Positions 45,342-53,725 are shown, counted from the first letter of the stretch. The stretch is 64,000 nucleotides of DNA from an uncultured Blautia sp. (GCA_934394545.1 CAKRRG010000006.1:18469-82468), one strand, 5' to 3'. The notes: generated from the letters alone by a model not told the origin. Numbers and translations are program-made.

Positions 45342-45373
45342 AAAAAGGAGCCGGATCATCTCCTGCCCCTTTT
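45342..45373 (-). terminator. Terminator of the heptad-repeat gene
   Basis: Wobble-containing stem AAAAGGGGC / GCTCCTTTT on the minus strand, followed by TTTTTGCTG. Located about 35 nt after the stop of the large gene. Confidence 0.5.
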
Positions 45374-45406
45374 ACTTCTGTAAAATTCTATTTTTTATAC
45401 ATCTGA

Positions 45407-48400
45407 TCAGTCATCACTGCCATCATCGAAGCCTTCGGTTTCAATAATGAACTTCACGTTGCCACTCATAGAAGCATCCTTACCTGTGAAGGAGGTATAA
45501 GCCGCATCATCAGACTGGATTGCTTCCAGACGATCCAGAACGCTCTGGAAATCATCCTCCATGGTATCTTTCAGTTTCTTGATACCTTCATCATAGAATT
45601 CCTTCTGTCCATCCTTCAGGTCTTTCGCTCCGTCTTTCAGATCTTTCGCTCCATCCTTCAGATCCTTGGCTCCATCGTCCAGAGTCTTCGCTCCATCCTT
45701 CAGACTGCTGGTTCCCTCTTTCAAAGTCTCTGTTCCGCTTAAAAGAGAGGCCGTACCATTCTTAAGATCACGAGTTCCGTTGTTTACACTATTCGCTCCA
45801 CTTCTTAACTGAGACGCTCCGCTTCGAAGGTCAGACGCTCCACTCTTCAACTGTGCAATACCGGATTTCACCTGTCCGCTGGCAGCTGCCAGAGTGCCGG
45901 CTCCGCTTACAAGGTCATTGGTTCCGTTTACCAGCTGGGATGCTCCGCTATTCAGAGAAGCACTGTTTCCTGTGAGCTGGGATGCTCCGCTTCTAAGAGC
46001 TGCACTATTTGCTGCGATCTGACCTACACCTGTTACCAGCTGACCGGTTGCTTTACTGATGGATTTAAGACCGGACTGAACACTTGTTTTTGCATTCTTT
46101 AATGTGCTTGCACCGTTAAGAAGTGCTGTTGCATTGGCATTGTTCTCGCCCTGAAGACTATTGATTCCCTCTGTAAGCTTGGTTGTACTGGAAAGAAGAT
46201 TATCAGCGCCTTCTGTAAGCTGCTCCGCAGCCTTGGTATCCTTAAGCTCCTTATAACCAGCCTGAAGCAGAGTGTTTCCTGCTGAAATCTCCTTAGCTCC
46301 TGCGCTTAATTTCTCTGACTGTTCTTTCATTTCTTTAACCTTATCTGCAGTAATGGATTTGGAAATATTTTCTACAGCAGTCATTTTATTAGAAAGATCA
46401 GCCGTACCTGAAACAACCTCATTCGCACCAGTAATAAGCATTTCATTATTTGAAGTGAGTGTACCTAATTGTGTTGTCAGACCACTTACTCCTGCATCCA
46501 CTGTATTCGCAGTTTCTGCTGCCGTAGAAGCACTGTCTGCAAGAGTACTTGCTGCATTAACCAATCCGTCTATCGTTTCCTTAATTTGCGCTTCTTTCTC
46601 ATCCTGTGCACTATTTGCCGCCGTACAGGAACTTACTGCACTATCCAGCTGATCCGCAATTGCATTTAAAGCAGCCTGTGTCTGTGCGCCATTGGTATCA
46701 GCAGTTACCGTACCACCTGCCTGTGCTGCCACATTTGCCAGTTCATTCTGGGCTGCTGCTGCACTGTCTGCACTTCCACACAGCTGACTGATCGCACTGT
46801 TAATTGCAGCTGCTGTTCCCTCATCCAGACTGGAGGTATCAATGCCCTGCAGTGTTGCAAGCGCTCCGCTGACAGAACCTGATACAGCACTGATCTGACT
46901 GGAAGCTGCACTTGTATCAACACCTGCTGACTGTACTTCCACACTCGTCTCAATACCGGCTGCCGCCTCACGTACAGACTGTGCAAGACCACTCATTTCC
47001 TGAGCTGCTTCAGAACCTTCCGTTCCATACATGGTGTTCTGTAATGCTTTTAATCCATCTGCCAGACCGGAAGCTGAAGTGCTTACAGCACTGGTTGTAT
47101 TGGCAAGATTTTTTGTAACAGCTGCAAGATTCGCGCTTCCCTCTTCTGCTGCTTTAACCCCAGGTGCATAGCTTAATATGCCTGTTGCCAGCTGTGCAGC
47201 ACCTGTTGCGTATTTATTCAGACCAGCTGCCAAATTAGGAATATCTGCTGTCTCAACCTCGCTTGCAAGAGCCTCCATCTCACCTGCTGCAGCTGTAATT
47301 CCATCTGATGCCTGCTGGATTCCAGGTGCCAGATTACCAACTCCTTCAACTAATGCAGATGTCCCTGTCACATAATCCTTGGTTCCCTGTGCCAGTGTGC
47401 TTGCTCCGTTTACAAAATCACTTACACCTGCTGTCAGTGTCGTTGCCCCATTTACATAAGCAGTTACACCATCTGCCAGCTGATTTCCGCCGGCAATATA
47501 CTGGTTCACTCCATTCGTAAGGGATTTCATTCCCTTATTATACTCTGTCATATTGCTATTAACAGTGTCAACACCCTCTGTATAGCTGTTCACACCCAAA
47601 GCCAGTGTATCCACACCTGAGGTATACTTGGAAATACCACTTTGCAGAGATTTGGCACCGCTCTTCAGCTTGGATGCACCTTTCTTTGCACTTGTAACTC
47701 CTGCATCAAATTCATTATAACTGGAGGCCAGTGTATCAGCCCCACCATAAAGAGTTCTGGTTCCGTCATATAAAGTCTTTGTTCCACTGTATAAGGAATT
47801 CGTTCCTGAATAAAGCTGGCCCGCACCCGTGTTCAAAGTCTTGGCTCCATCATAAAGCTCCTTTGCTCCGTCATCCAGCTCCTTCGCTCCATCATAAAGA
47901 TCACTGGTTCCATCTTTCAGAGTTTTGGTTCCATCATAGAGATCTTTTGTTCCATCAAAAAGATCCTTAGAACCATCAACCAGTTTCACAGCTGCATCAT
48001 CCAGTTCATCTAAAGAATCCTGAAGTTCATCCAGATCATCCGAATCCTCAAGATTCAGACCGCTAAGCATATCTGTAACTGCCATGGTAAAGGTATTTCC
48101 CATAGAACAGTCTGTAACATCCGCTTCCATGGTGAAGCCTTCCGGAATATCAATTTTATCAGAAAGGTCAGCACTTAAATCCAGACTATCCTTTAAACCT
48201 GGAATCGCAACACCTACAACCATTTCCTTGTCACCATCAGAAATTACTTTTCCATTATCGATGGTAACATTAGAGAAATTATCAGAGGAAAGGATCATTC
48301 CGGTTACCATAACAAATGGGGAATAAACTTCAACATCTTTCTTATCCACTTTTACCGTTTTCTTAGATTTGTTCGTATAGGAAACCTCCATACGGAGATG

Positions 48401-48820
48401 TCCGCTCTTTCCGGCAAGCTCATCCGGACTGATTTCCTGATCATCCAGATAATATTTGATTTTCATATCTACCGGAAGTTCCTTGTTAGAAGTTCCCTGA
48501 TAATAAATATCGCTATCGTCGGTATTCCAGGTAACAGTATCTCCATCCTGTGTAAAGGTCTCATCTCCCTTTACATTCTTAATGCCTTCCAGATCAGATA
48601 CGTCAGAAACCTCTCCGGAAGCAGCGCCTGAATTCTTCAGCCAGTCTGATACGGTGATATCTTTTACTTCTCCCTCTGCAGTGGCATTTACATATACAGT
48701 TTCCTCCTTAGATACTGCATTGTCTGTTTCCTGTGCCGCAGCAATTACCGGTGTGGTTCCAAGGACAGCAGCCATTCCGGCAGCCATAGTAACATTCAGG
48801 ATTTTTTTATTTCGATTCAT
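45407..48820 (-). CDS. Secreted protein with x-x-x-Leu-x-x-Gly heptad repeats
   Basis: 1137 residues. A signal peptide ends near AAAQETD (about residue 30). The first 250 residues form a beta-rich domain (WNTDDSDIYYQGTSN...). The rest is long runs of heptads of the L-x-x-G type (LYDGTKTL, LKDGAKDL, LASGAS-like units), interrupted by an alpha-helical Ala/Ser/Thr-rich middle (about 520-830). Such heptads are best known from YhgE/Pip membrane proteins, but this one shows no membrane helix after the signal, no LPxTG and no repeats of cell-wall type; it ends with an acidic DDGSDD tail. The ATG at 48818-48820 follows AAGGAGTTGGATAAC. It is divergent from a tetR gene and shares an operator region with it. 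Function unknown; an envelope or export-partner role is inferred. Confidence 0.85.
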   Translation of the reverse strand: MNRNKKILNVTMAAGMAAVLGTTPVIAAAQETDNAVSKEETVYVNATAEGEVKDITVSDWLKNSGAASGEVSDVSDLEGIKNVKGDETFTQDGDTVTWNTDDSDIYYQGTSNKELPVDMKIKYYLDDQEISPDELAGKSGHLRMEVSYTNKSKKTVKVDKKDVEVYSPFVMVTGMILSSDNFSNVTIDNGKVISDGDKEMVVGVAIPGLKDSLDLSADLSDKIDIPEGFTMEADVTDCSMGNTFTMAVTDMLSGLNLEDSDDLDELQDSLDELDDAAVKLVDGSKDLFDGTKDLYDGTKTLKDGTSDLYDGAKELDDGAKELYDGAKTLNTGAGQLYSGTNSLYSGTKTLYDGTRTLYGGADTLASSYNEFDAGVTSAKKGASKLKSGAKSLQSGISKYTSGVDTLALGVNSYTEGVDTVNSNMTEYNKGMKSLTNGVNQYIAGGNQLADGVTAYVNGATTLTAGVSDFVNGASTLAQGTKDYVTGTSALVEGVGNLAPGIQQASDGITAAAGEMEALASEVETADIPNLAAGLNKYATGAAQLATGILSYAPGVKAAEEGSANLAAVTKNLANTTSAVSTSASGLADGLKALQNTMYGTEGSEAAQEMSGLAQSVREAAAGIETSVEVQSAGVDTSAASSQISAVSGSVSGALATLQGIDTSSLDEGTAAAINSAISQLCGSADSAAAAQNELANVAAQAGGTVTADTNGAQTQAALNAIADQLDSAVSSCTAANSAQDEKEAQIKETIDGLVNAASTLADSASTAAETANTVDAGVSGLTTQLGTLTSNNEMLITGANEVVSGTADLSNKMTAVENISKSITADKVKEMKEQSEKLSAGAKEISAGNTLLQAGYKELKDTKAAEQLTEGADNLLSSTTKLTEGINSLQGENNANATALLNGASTLKNAKTSVQSGLKSISKATGQLVTGVGQIAANSAALRSGASQLTGNSASLNSGASQLVNGTNDLVSGAGTLAAASGQVKSGIAQLKSGASDLRSGASQLRSGANSVNNGTRDLKNGTASLLSGTETLKEGTSSLKDGAKTLDDGAKDLKDGAKDLKDGAKDLKDGQKEFYDEGIKKLKDTMEDDFQSVLDRLEAIQSDDAAYTSFTGKDASMSGNVKFIIETEGFDDGSDD
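45600..45790 (-). repeat. 21-bp tandem repeats encoding C-terminal heptads
   Basis: About nine imperfect 21-bp units, each encoding seven residues of the kind LKDGAKD. They are coding repeats and could expand or contract by slippage. Confidence 0.85.
47740..47990 (-). repeat. 21-bp tandem repeats encoding N-terminal heptads
   Basis: About twelve imperfect 21-bp units encoding LYDGTKT/LYDGAKE-type heptads. Units differ more at third positions than in protein sequence, so selection seems to keep the heptad. Confidence 0.85.
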
Positions 48821-48927
48821 GTTATCCAACTCCTTAATTCAAAATCTGGTGTCTGCAAACCTCTTTTTGCTGTCTGGCAGCGTATCTGTTTTCCCGACAT
48901 CAGTTAGTCATCTCTTAGCCTATGAAA

Positions 48928-48956
48928 GTTATACAACAAAACTGACCAATAGTCAA
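48928..48956 (-). promoter_or_regulatory. Promoter of the heptad-repeat gene
   Basis: On the minus strand: TTGACT (48951-48956), 17 bp, TATAAC (48928-48933). Its -35 lies in operator copy 1. Confidence 0.75.
48943..48955. promoter_or_regulatory. Operator copy 1, TGAC-N5-GTCA
   Basis: TGACCAATAGTCA, a 13-bp palindrome overlapping the -35 of the heptad-repeat gene. Probably bound by the divergently encoded TetR protein. Confidence 0.65.
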
Positions 48957-48993
48957 TATCCGCTTTTTACCCAAATCTTTTTCTGTTTTGTTA

Positions 48994-49021
48994 TTGACTT
49001 TTGGTCATTTTTGTTTAAAAT
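48994..49021 (+). promoter_or_regulatory. Promoter of the tetR gene
   Basis: TTGACT (48994-48999), 16-bp spacer, TAAAAT (49016-49021). Its -35 lies in operator copy 2. Confidence 0.65.
48995..49007. promoter_or_regulatory. Operator copy 2, TGAC-N5-GTCA
   Basis: TGACTTTTGGTCA, same palindrome as copy 1 with centre 52 bp away, close to five helical turns. Suggests autoregulation plus repression of the divergent gene. Confidence 0.65.
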
Positions 49022-49067
49022 AAAAATGACGATACCATATCAATGTATGAATTAAGGAGGAACGGGC

Positions 49068-49703
49068 ATGGGAAAGCTAGAGTTAAATAAGAGAAGAAAG
49101 AAAAGTGCTCTGTATAACACTGCCTTTGAACTCTTTACTACCAAAGGCCTTGCGAAGACTACTATTTCTGATATTGTGGAAAACGCAGGAGTTGCCAAGG
49201 GCACCTTTTATCTCTACTTTAAGGATAAATATGACATCCGTAATAAATTGATCTCACACAAAGCCGGTGAGCTTTTCTCTGACGCACACGATGCTCTGAA
49301 GGCTGCCCATATCACTGGCTTCACTGCACAGCTTCATTTTATTGTAGACAATATTCTGGACAGATTGGAAACTGAGAGCAATCTTCTTGGCTTTATATCC
49401 AAAAATCTGTCCTGGGGCGTTTTTAAGGATGCTTTTCAGGAACAGGCAGATGAGGATGACTTTCCCTTTTTCCAGGAATATCTGAACCTTCTGGACCAAT
49501 CTGATATCGAATACGATTCTCCTGAGCTGCTTCTTTTTACGATCATTGAACTTGTAAGCTCTACAAGCTACAGTTGCATCCTTCACTCACAGCCGGTCTG
49601 TCTTGATGAGTACCGCCCTTATCTGCACCGGACGATAGACTGTATTTTACAGGCCTTTACACATGGCACCAATGGGGAAAGCTATCTTCCAGCCAGTCAT
49701 TAA
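49068..49703 (+). CDS. TetR-family transcriptional regulator
   Basis: 211 residues. The N-terminal helix-turn-helix is at residues 31-51 (TTISDIVENAGVAKGTFYLYF), followed by an all-helical ligand/dimer domain ending with a C-terminal helix (YRPYLHRTIDCILQAF). It starts behind AAGGAGGAACGGGC. It is divergent from the heptad-repeat gene and the 247-nt region between holds two matching operators over both promoters, so autoregulation and control of that neighbour are likely. Ligand unknown. Confidence 0.92.
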   Translation: MGKLELNKRRKKSALYNTAFELFTTKGLAKTTISDIVENAGVAKGTFYLYFKDKYDIRNKLISHKAGELFSDAHDALKAAHITGFTAQLHFIVDNILDRLETESNLLGFISKNLSWGVFKDAFQEQADEDDFPFFQEYLNLLDQSDIEYDSPELLLFTIIELVSSTSYSCILHSQPVCLDEYRPYLHRTIDCILQAFTHGTNGESYLPASH

Positions 49704-49705
49704 GA

Positions 49706-49752
49706 CAAAAAATGAGACGCCTCTCTCTTCTGCAGAGTCGTCTCATTTTTTG
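49706..49752. terminator. Bidirectional terminator between tetR and trkH
   Basis: Perfect 14-bp stem CAAAAAATGAGACG (49706-49719) / CGTCTCATTTTTTG (49739-49752), with A- and T-runs built into the arms. Confidence 0.85.
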
Positions 49753-49810
49753 TATACTTTTTCTCGTCAAGTGGATATTCCAGGTCCGCTTCGCAGCTTT
49801 CTTGATTCGG

Positions 49811-51250
49811 TTAAAATTTTCTCCAGGTGTCGCATTTGAACAAAAGAAGCAACGGAAATATCTCAAGTCTTCCTGCCAGCATATCAAAAGTCATAATAAT
49901 CTTCGAAATATAAGAATACGTATTAAAGTTTCCGGTTGGTCCAACTGCTCCAAGTCCCGGTCCGATATTATTCAAGGTCGCCGTTATCGCAGTAAAGTTG
50001 GAAACCATATCCAGATTATCCAGACTGATGATCAACAGGGATGTTACAAAAATCAAAATATACACAAATAAAAACATATTGGTAGCACGCACAACTTCAT
50101 GTGGAATTGCCTTCTCATCCATCTTAATTTTCTTTACTGCATTGGGATGCAGGTAAAGCTGCAGTTCCTTACGGGCAGATTTACACAGAATCAGAAGACG
50201 AGATACTTTAATGCCACCGCCTGTGCTTCCTGCACATGCACCTATAAACATTAGTATAACCAGTATCGTCTTGGAAAAAACCGGCCAGACATTAAAATCT
50301 GTAGTTGCATATCCAGTGGTTGTGATAATGGAGCCAACCTGGAAGGCAGCCTGCTGAAAAGCTTTTCCAAAGCTTGTAAACATCCCTCTGGTATTAATGG
50401 CAATGGCTATAATAGCCAGACCTATGATTCCCAGATAATAGCGCACCTCTTCATTCTTCGCTGCCTGCATCATCTTCTTGGTAAGGAGCAGATAATAGGC
50501 ATTGAAATTAACGCCAAAAAGGATCATAAATACGGTAATAACCACCTGGTTATACGTACTGTAGCTTGCAATACTGTCGTTCTTAATACCAAATCCACCG
50601 GTACCTGCTGTACCGAAGCTAAGACAAAGGGTATCAAACAGAGGCATTTTTCCAATAAGAAGAAAAATCATCTCTATAACAGTAAGCATAATATAAATGG
50701 TATACAGAATTTTGGCTGTGGACTGTACCTTAGGCACCAGTTTGCTAACAGATGGTCCCGGGCTCTCTGCCTTCATCAGATTCATATGATAACCACCGGT
50801 AAGAGGAAGCAGGCAAAGGATAAATACCAGTACTCCCATACCTCCGATCCAATGGGTAAAGCTGCGCCATAGCAGCATACAATGAGAAAGAGCCTCAACA
50901 TCATTTAAAATACTGGCTCCTGTCGTAGTAAAGCCGGAAACAGTCTCAAATATAGCATCTACAGGATGAGGAATGCTTCCGGATATAATAAACGGAAGCG
51001 CACCGGCAATACTGAGTACCAGCCAGCTAAGGGCAACTGTGACCGCGCCCTCCTTGGCATGAAATACTTTATTTTTTCTTTTCTTTCTGGTAAGCGGAAT
51101 ACCGATCGCAAGACAAATCAATATGGTAGCCAAAAACGCCAGACCATTTTTTTCCCGGTAAATAATAGCCGTAATCCCAGGCAAAAGCATGAATGCCGCT
51201 TCAAAATTAAATATCCAGCCAAGAATATAAGATATCATGGAATAATTCAT
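49811..51250 (-). CDS. trkH: Potassium uptake protein TrkH/KtrB family
   Basis: Membrane pore subunit of a K+ uptake system. 479 residues, with the four-repeat M1-P-M2 layout and P-loop segments SGFTTTGASIL, GTAGTGGFGIKND, ITTTGYATTDFNVW and ATLNNIGPGLGAVGPTGNF. The filter glycines are visible in TTGAS, GTGGF, TTGYA and NIGPG. It follows trkA by 12 nt and forms an operon with it. Specificity for K+ over Na+ is inferred from the family. Confidence 0.95.
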   Translation of the reverse strand: MNYSMISYILGWIFNFEAAFMLLPGITAIIYREKNGLAFLATILICLAIGIPLTRKKRKNKVFHAKEGAVTVALSWLVLSIAGALPFIISGSIPHPVDAIFETVSGFTTTGASILNDVEALSHCMLLWRSFTHWIGGMGVLVFILCLLPLTGGYHMNLMKAESPGPSVSKLVPKVQSTAKILYTIYIMLTVIEMIFLLIGKMPLFDTLCLSFGTAGTGGFGIKNDSIASYSTYNQVVITVFMILFGVNFNAYYLLLTKKMMQAAKNEEVRYYLGIIGLAIIAIAINTRGMFTSFGKAFQQAAFQVGSIITTTGYATTDFNVWPVFSKTILVILMFIGACAGSTGGGIKVSRLLILCKSARKELQLYLHPNAVKKIKMDEKAIPHEVVRATNMFLFVYILIFVTSLLIISLDNLDMVSNFTAITATLNNIGPGLGAVGPTGNFNTYSYISKIIMTFDMLAGRLEIFPLLLLFKCDTWRKF

Positions 51251-51262
51251 GTCCCGGCTCCT

Positions 51263-52621
51263 TTACTTCTCAAGAATATCGTTGATATCCCGAAGGCCTC
51301 TGTTTGTAGTGACGATTACGACTCTGTCACCGATTTCCAGGGTATCGTGTCCTCGCGGGATACGCACGCTTCCATTTCTATAAAGGCATCCAACCAGAAG
51401 ATTCTTCTTCAGATTCAGTTCTAACAATGTTTTTCCAATGATTGGGGAATTATTGGTAATCTTAAATTCCAACGCCTCTGCCTTACCATCCAGAATATGA
51501 TACAAGGTTTCCACATTGCTTCCAATGGAATTCTGGGCAGCTCTTACATACTGCAAAATATAATCTGCTGTAATGTATTTCGGATAAATAACGCTTCCAA
51601 TATCCAGCTCATCAATAATGTCATCATAAGCAAGCCGGTTTACCTTCGCAACCAGCTTGGCATTAGAAATTGTCTTTGCAAAAAGAGAAAGAAAGACATT
51701 CTCTTCATCCATATTGGTCAGAGCAACAAAAGACTCTGCACTTTCCAGACCCTCTTCCAGAAGCAGTGAACGATCTGTACCATCACCATTGATAATGGTG
51801 GCATCAGCCAGTTCTTCGCTCAAAAATTCGCAACGGTTCTTATCCTTCTCAATTACCTTGACCTTGATTTTCATGGCAAGCAGTGCCTTGGCCAGATAAT
51901 AGGAAATAGTACCACCGCCTACGATCACTGTATTCTTTACCTGATTGGTCTTCAGACCGATTTTCTTAAAGAATGCTGCTGCATTCTGAGGGGTAGCAAG
52001 AATCGAAACCACATCTCCATTGTGTATCATATTTGTACCCCCAGGAATAACTGTATAGTCATTTCCCTCAATCGCACAGAAAAGAATATCACAACGGAAG
52101 TGTTCTGTAATCTGCTGAATGCTCTTTCCATCCAGACCAAATTCCGGCATTACCTTAAATTTCAGAAGTTCTACCTTGCCCCGGGCAAAGGTATCAATCT
52201 TAATAGCAGACGGGAAACGTAACAATTTAGAAATCTCCTGCGCTGCTGCCAGCTCCGGATTGATGATCATTGCCACTCCCAGTCGTTCCTTAATAAATCC
52301 GATTTCCTTATTGTAAATCGGATTTCGCACACGGGCAATCGTATGGCAGTGTCCGGTCTTCTGCGCGATCAGGCAGCACAAAAGGTTCATCTCATCAGAC
52401 ACAGTAACTGCAATGAGAATATCCGCAGTCTCAATTCCCGCTTCCATAAGAGTATTAATACTTGCACCATTTCCTACAACGCCCATAGCATCTACTTTAT
52501 CGGTAATCTCATTAATCGTATCTGCATTGGTATCGATCAAGGTTATGTCCGTATCCTCTTCCTGAAGCTGCTCTGCAAGGGTACGTCCAACCTTTCCGCA
52601 CCCAACAATTATAATCTGCAT
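51263..52621 (-). CDS. trkA: Potassium transporter peripheral NAD-binding protein TrkA
   Basis: Cytoplasmic gating subunit that binds NAD/ATP and controls TrkH. 452 residues with two RCK modules, each an N-domain and a C-domain: IIVGCGKVGRTLAEQL starts the first and VIVGGGTISYYLAKALL the second; Asp in LIDTNAD and Glu in VIEKDKNR are at the ends of beta-2. It is the first gene of the trkA-trkH operon. A -10-like TATAAT and a hairpin (52653-52679) lie in its leader. Confidence 0.95.
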   Translation of the reverse strand: MQIIIVGCGKVGRTLAEQLQEEDTDITLIDTNADTINEITDKVDAMGVVGNGASINTLMEAGIETADILIAVTVSDEMNLLCCLIAQKTGHCHTIARVRNPIYNKEIGFIKERLGVAMIINPELAAAQEISKLLRFPSAIKIDTFARGKVELLKFKVMPEFGLDGKSIQQITEHFRCDILFCAIEGNDYTVIPGGTNMIHNGDVVSILATPQNAAAFFKKIGLKTNQVKNTVIVGGGTISYYLAKALLAMKIKVKVIEKDKNRCEFLSEELADATIINGDGTDRSLLLEEGLESAESFVALTNMDEENVFLSLFAKTISNAKLVAKVNRLAYDDIIDELDIGSVIYPKYITADYILQYVRAAQNSIGSNVETLYHILDGKAEALEFKITNNSPIIGKTLLELNLKKNLLVGCLYRNGSVRIPRGHDTLEIGDRVVIVTTNRGLRDINDILEK

Positions 52622-52796
52622 AACTCCTCCAAATGTATAAATAATAGAAAAATGTTACTGTGCACTATGCAAGCAGTAACGTAGACAGTGTTATTATATC
52701 ACTCCTATATAGTTTTGGAAATAGTCATTTTCTTACACAAAATATTCAAATAAAGCCATTTAAAGCCATTTCTTTTAGAGCTGTGTACAAAAGGTT

Positions 52797-52810
52797 CGAA
52801 CAGGTGTTTA
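52797..52810 (+). promoter_or_regulatory. LexA-like (SOS) box
   Basis: CGAACAGGTGTTTA matches the Bacillus DinR/LexA consensus CGAACRNRYGTTYC at 13 of 14 positions. It overlaps the -35 element of the promoter below, a typical repressor position. Confidence 0.55.
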
Positions 52811-52835
52811 CTTTCTATATTTTATGTTGTACAAT
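52807..52835 (+). promoter_or_regulatory. Promoter upstream of the micro-ORF and Mrr-like nuclease
   Basis: TTTACT (52807-52812), 17-bp spacer, TACAAT (52830-52835). Transcription would start near 52842 and run into 53075-53725 after a leader of about 230 nt. Confidence 0.6.
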
Positions 52836-52880
52836 ATTCCTGTATTAAAAACGGATTATTTTTCCCAGAAATGGAAGGAG

Positions 52881-52900
52881 GCCGGTGCTTTCGCACCGGC
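52881..52900 (+). repeat. Perfect hairpin between ribosome site and micro-ORF start
   Basis: GCCGGTGC, loop TTTC, GCACCGGC. AAGGAGG lies directly before it and ATG four nucleotides after it. Confidence 0.85.
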
Positions 52901-52904
52901 GCGT

Positions 52905-52988
52905 ATGAAAAAGAAAAATATTAAATTAAGAAAGACTTGGTGCTTTCTACAGTTAATAATATACGAAAAAAATGTGATAAAAATGTGA
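52905..52988 (+). CDS. Candidate 27-residue micro-ORF, cationic-hydrophobic peptide
   Basis: Peptide begins MKKKNIKLRKTWC and ends with a short hydrophobic stretch (FLQLIIY) and a Lys-containing tail. AAGGAGG is separated from its ATG by the 20-nt hairpin, which would bring both to normal spacing when folded. No homologue is recognised and it could be only part of a structured leader; its expression is unproven. Confidence 0.3.
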   Translation: MKKKNIKLRKTWCFLQLIIYEKNVIKM

Positions 52989-53074
52989 AAGGCTTTTTAA
53001 AAAAAAGTGAAATACTTTTCAATATTTTTGTATAAAAAAACAAGAAAATGAGAGAAATATAAGGAATTTTACCG

Positions 53075-53725
53075 ATGAATGGACATAAATTTGAATATAA
53101 ATGCGCCAGAATGCTGCGAAGAAAGGGTTTTCACCATGTAGAGGTTACCAAAAAAAGCGGAGACCAGGGTGTTGACATTATTGCCTACAAACACTTTTCC
53201 AAATATGCTATCCAGTGCAAATATTATTCTTATCCTGTGGGAAATAAGGCGGTACAGGAGGTCTATGCCGGAGGCAAATATTACGATTGTGACCGCTGTA
53301 TTGTCATGACCAACAGCACCTTTACCAAAGCAGCCATCAGCGCTGCTAATAAACTGGACGTAAAATTGTGGGACAACTGCTCCATTTTAAAAAGTACCAG
53401 CCTGATTTTTGAGACCATGCGCGCTATGAGTATTCTGATGCTTATCTTTGGCTGTTATTTGCTGCAAAACAGTCCCCATTTTTCTTCTGAAACGTATATG
53501 CACTATTACCGTGAGCTTATTTTGGTTCTTTCCGGCCTTTTGGGCTGGCTTGGCTGGGGAAGCTGGGGAATAAGTTCTATTACCGGTGCATTGTATCTGT
53601 TTCTTGGATTTACCATGAAAGGGGATTCCATTCCCACTATTTCTGTGAATGGATTAAATCTACTCTTTCTGCTTCCGGCACTGATTTATTTTATACACGT
53701 ATATCTGCTGAAGCCGAAGGCGTGA
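53075..53725 (+). CDS. Mrr-type restriction endonuclease-like protein with membrane segments
   Basis: 216 residues. The N-terminal half is an Mrr_cat (PD-D/ExK-like) nuclease domain: Glu7 in FEYKCARML, Asp34 in GDQGVDIIA and Gln47-x-Lys49 in IQCKYY are the usual catalytic set. VYAGGKYYDCDRCIVMTNS continues the fold. The C-terminal half has three hydrophobic helices (about 112-127, 147-180 with GLLGWLGWGSWG, and 192-213). The start follows AAGGAATTTTACCG. No methylase or specificity subunit is nearby, so it is not a classical restriction-modification enzyme; similar stand-alone Mrr-membrane proteins are widespread and their targets mostly unknown. SOS control is suggested by the upstream box. 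Confidence 0.82.
   Translation: MNGHKFEYKCARMLRRKGFHHVEVTKKSGDQGVDIIAYKHFSKYAIQCKYYSYPVGNKAVQEVYAGGKYYDCDRCIVMTNSTFTKAAISAANKLDVKLWDNCSILKSTSLIFETMRAMSILMLIFGCYLLQNSPHFSSETYMHYYRELILVLSGLLGWLGWGSWGISSITGALYLFLGFTMKGDSIPTISVNGLNLLFLLPALIYFIHVYLLKPKA

Larger units (their letters stand above)
52622..53074. other. 453-nt region between trkA and the Mrr-like gene
   Basis: It holds the trkA leader hairpin (GTTACTG...CAGTAAC, 52653-52679), a direct repeat of AAAGCCATTT (52753-52772), a LexA-like box with promoter (52797-52835), a strong hairpin (52881-52900) and a 27-codon micro-ORF (52905-52988). The stretch 52990-53060 is very A/T-rich and otherwise empty. Confidence 0.8.

Noticed and set aside
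45600..47990. Regularly spaced repeats that could suggest a CRISPR array
   Set aside because: The 21-bp units are in-frame coding heptads with no unique spacers and lie inside a single long gene.
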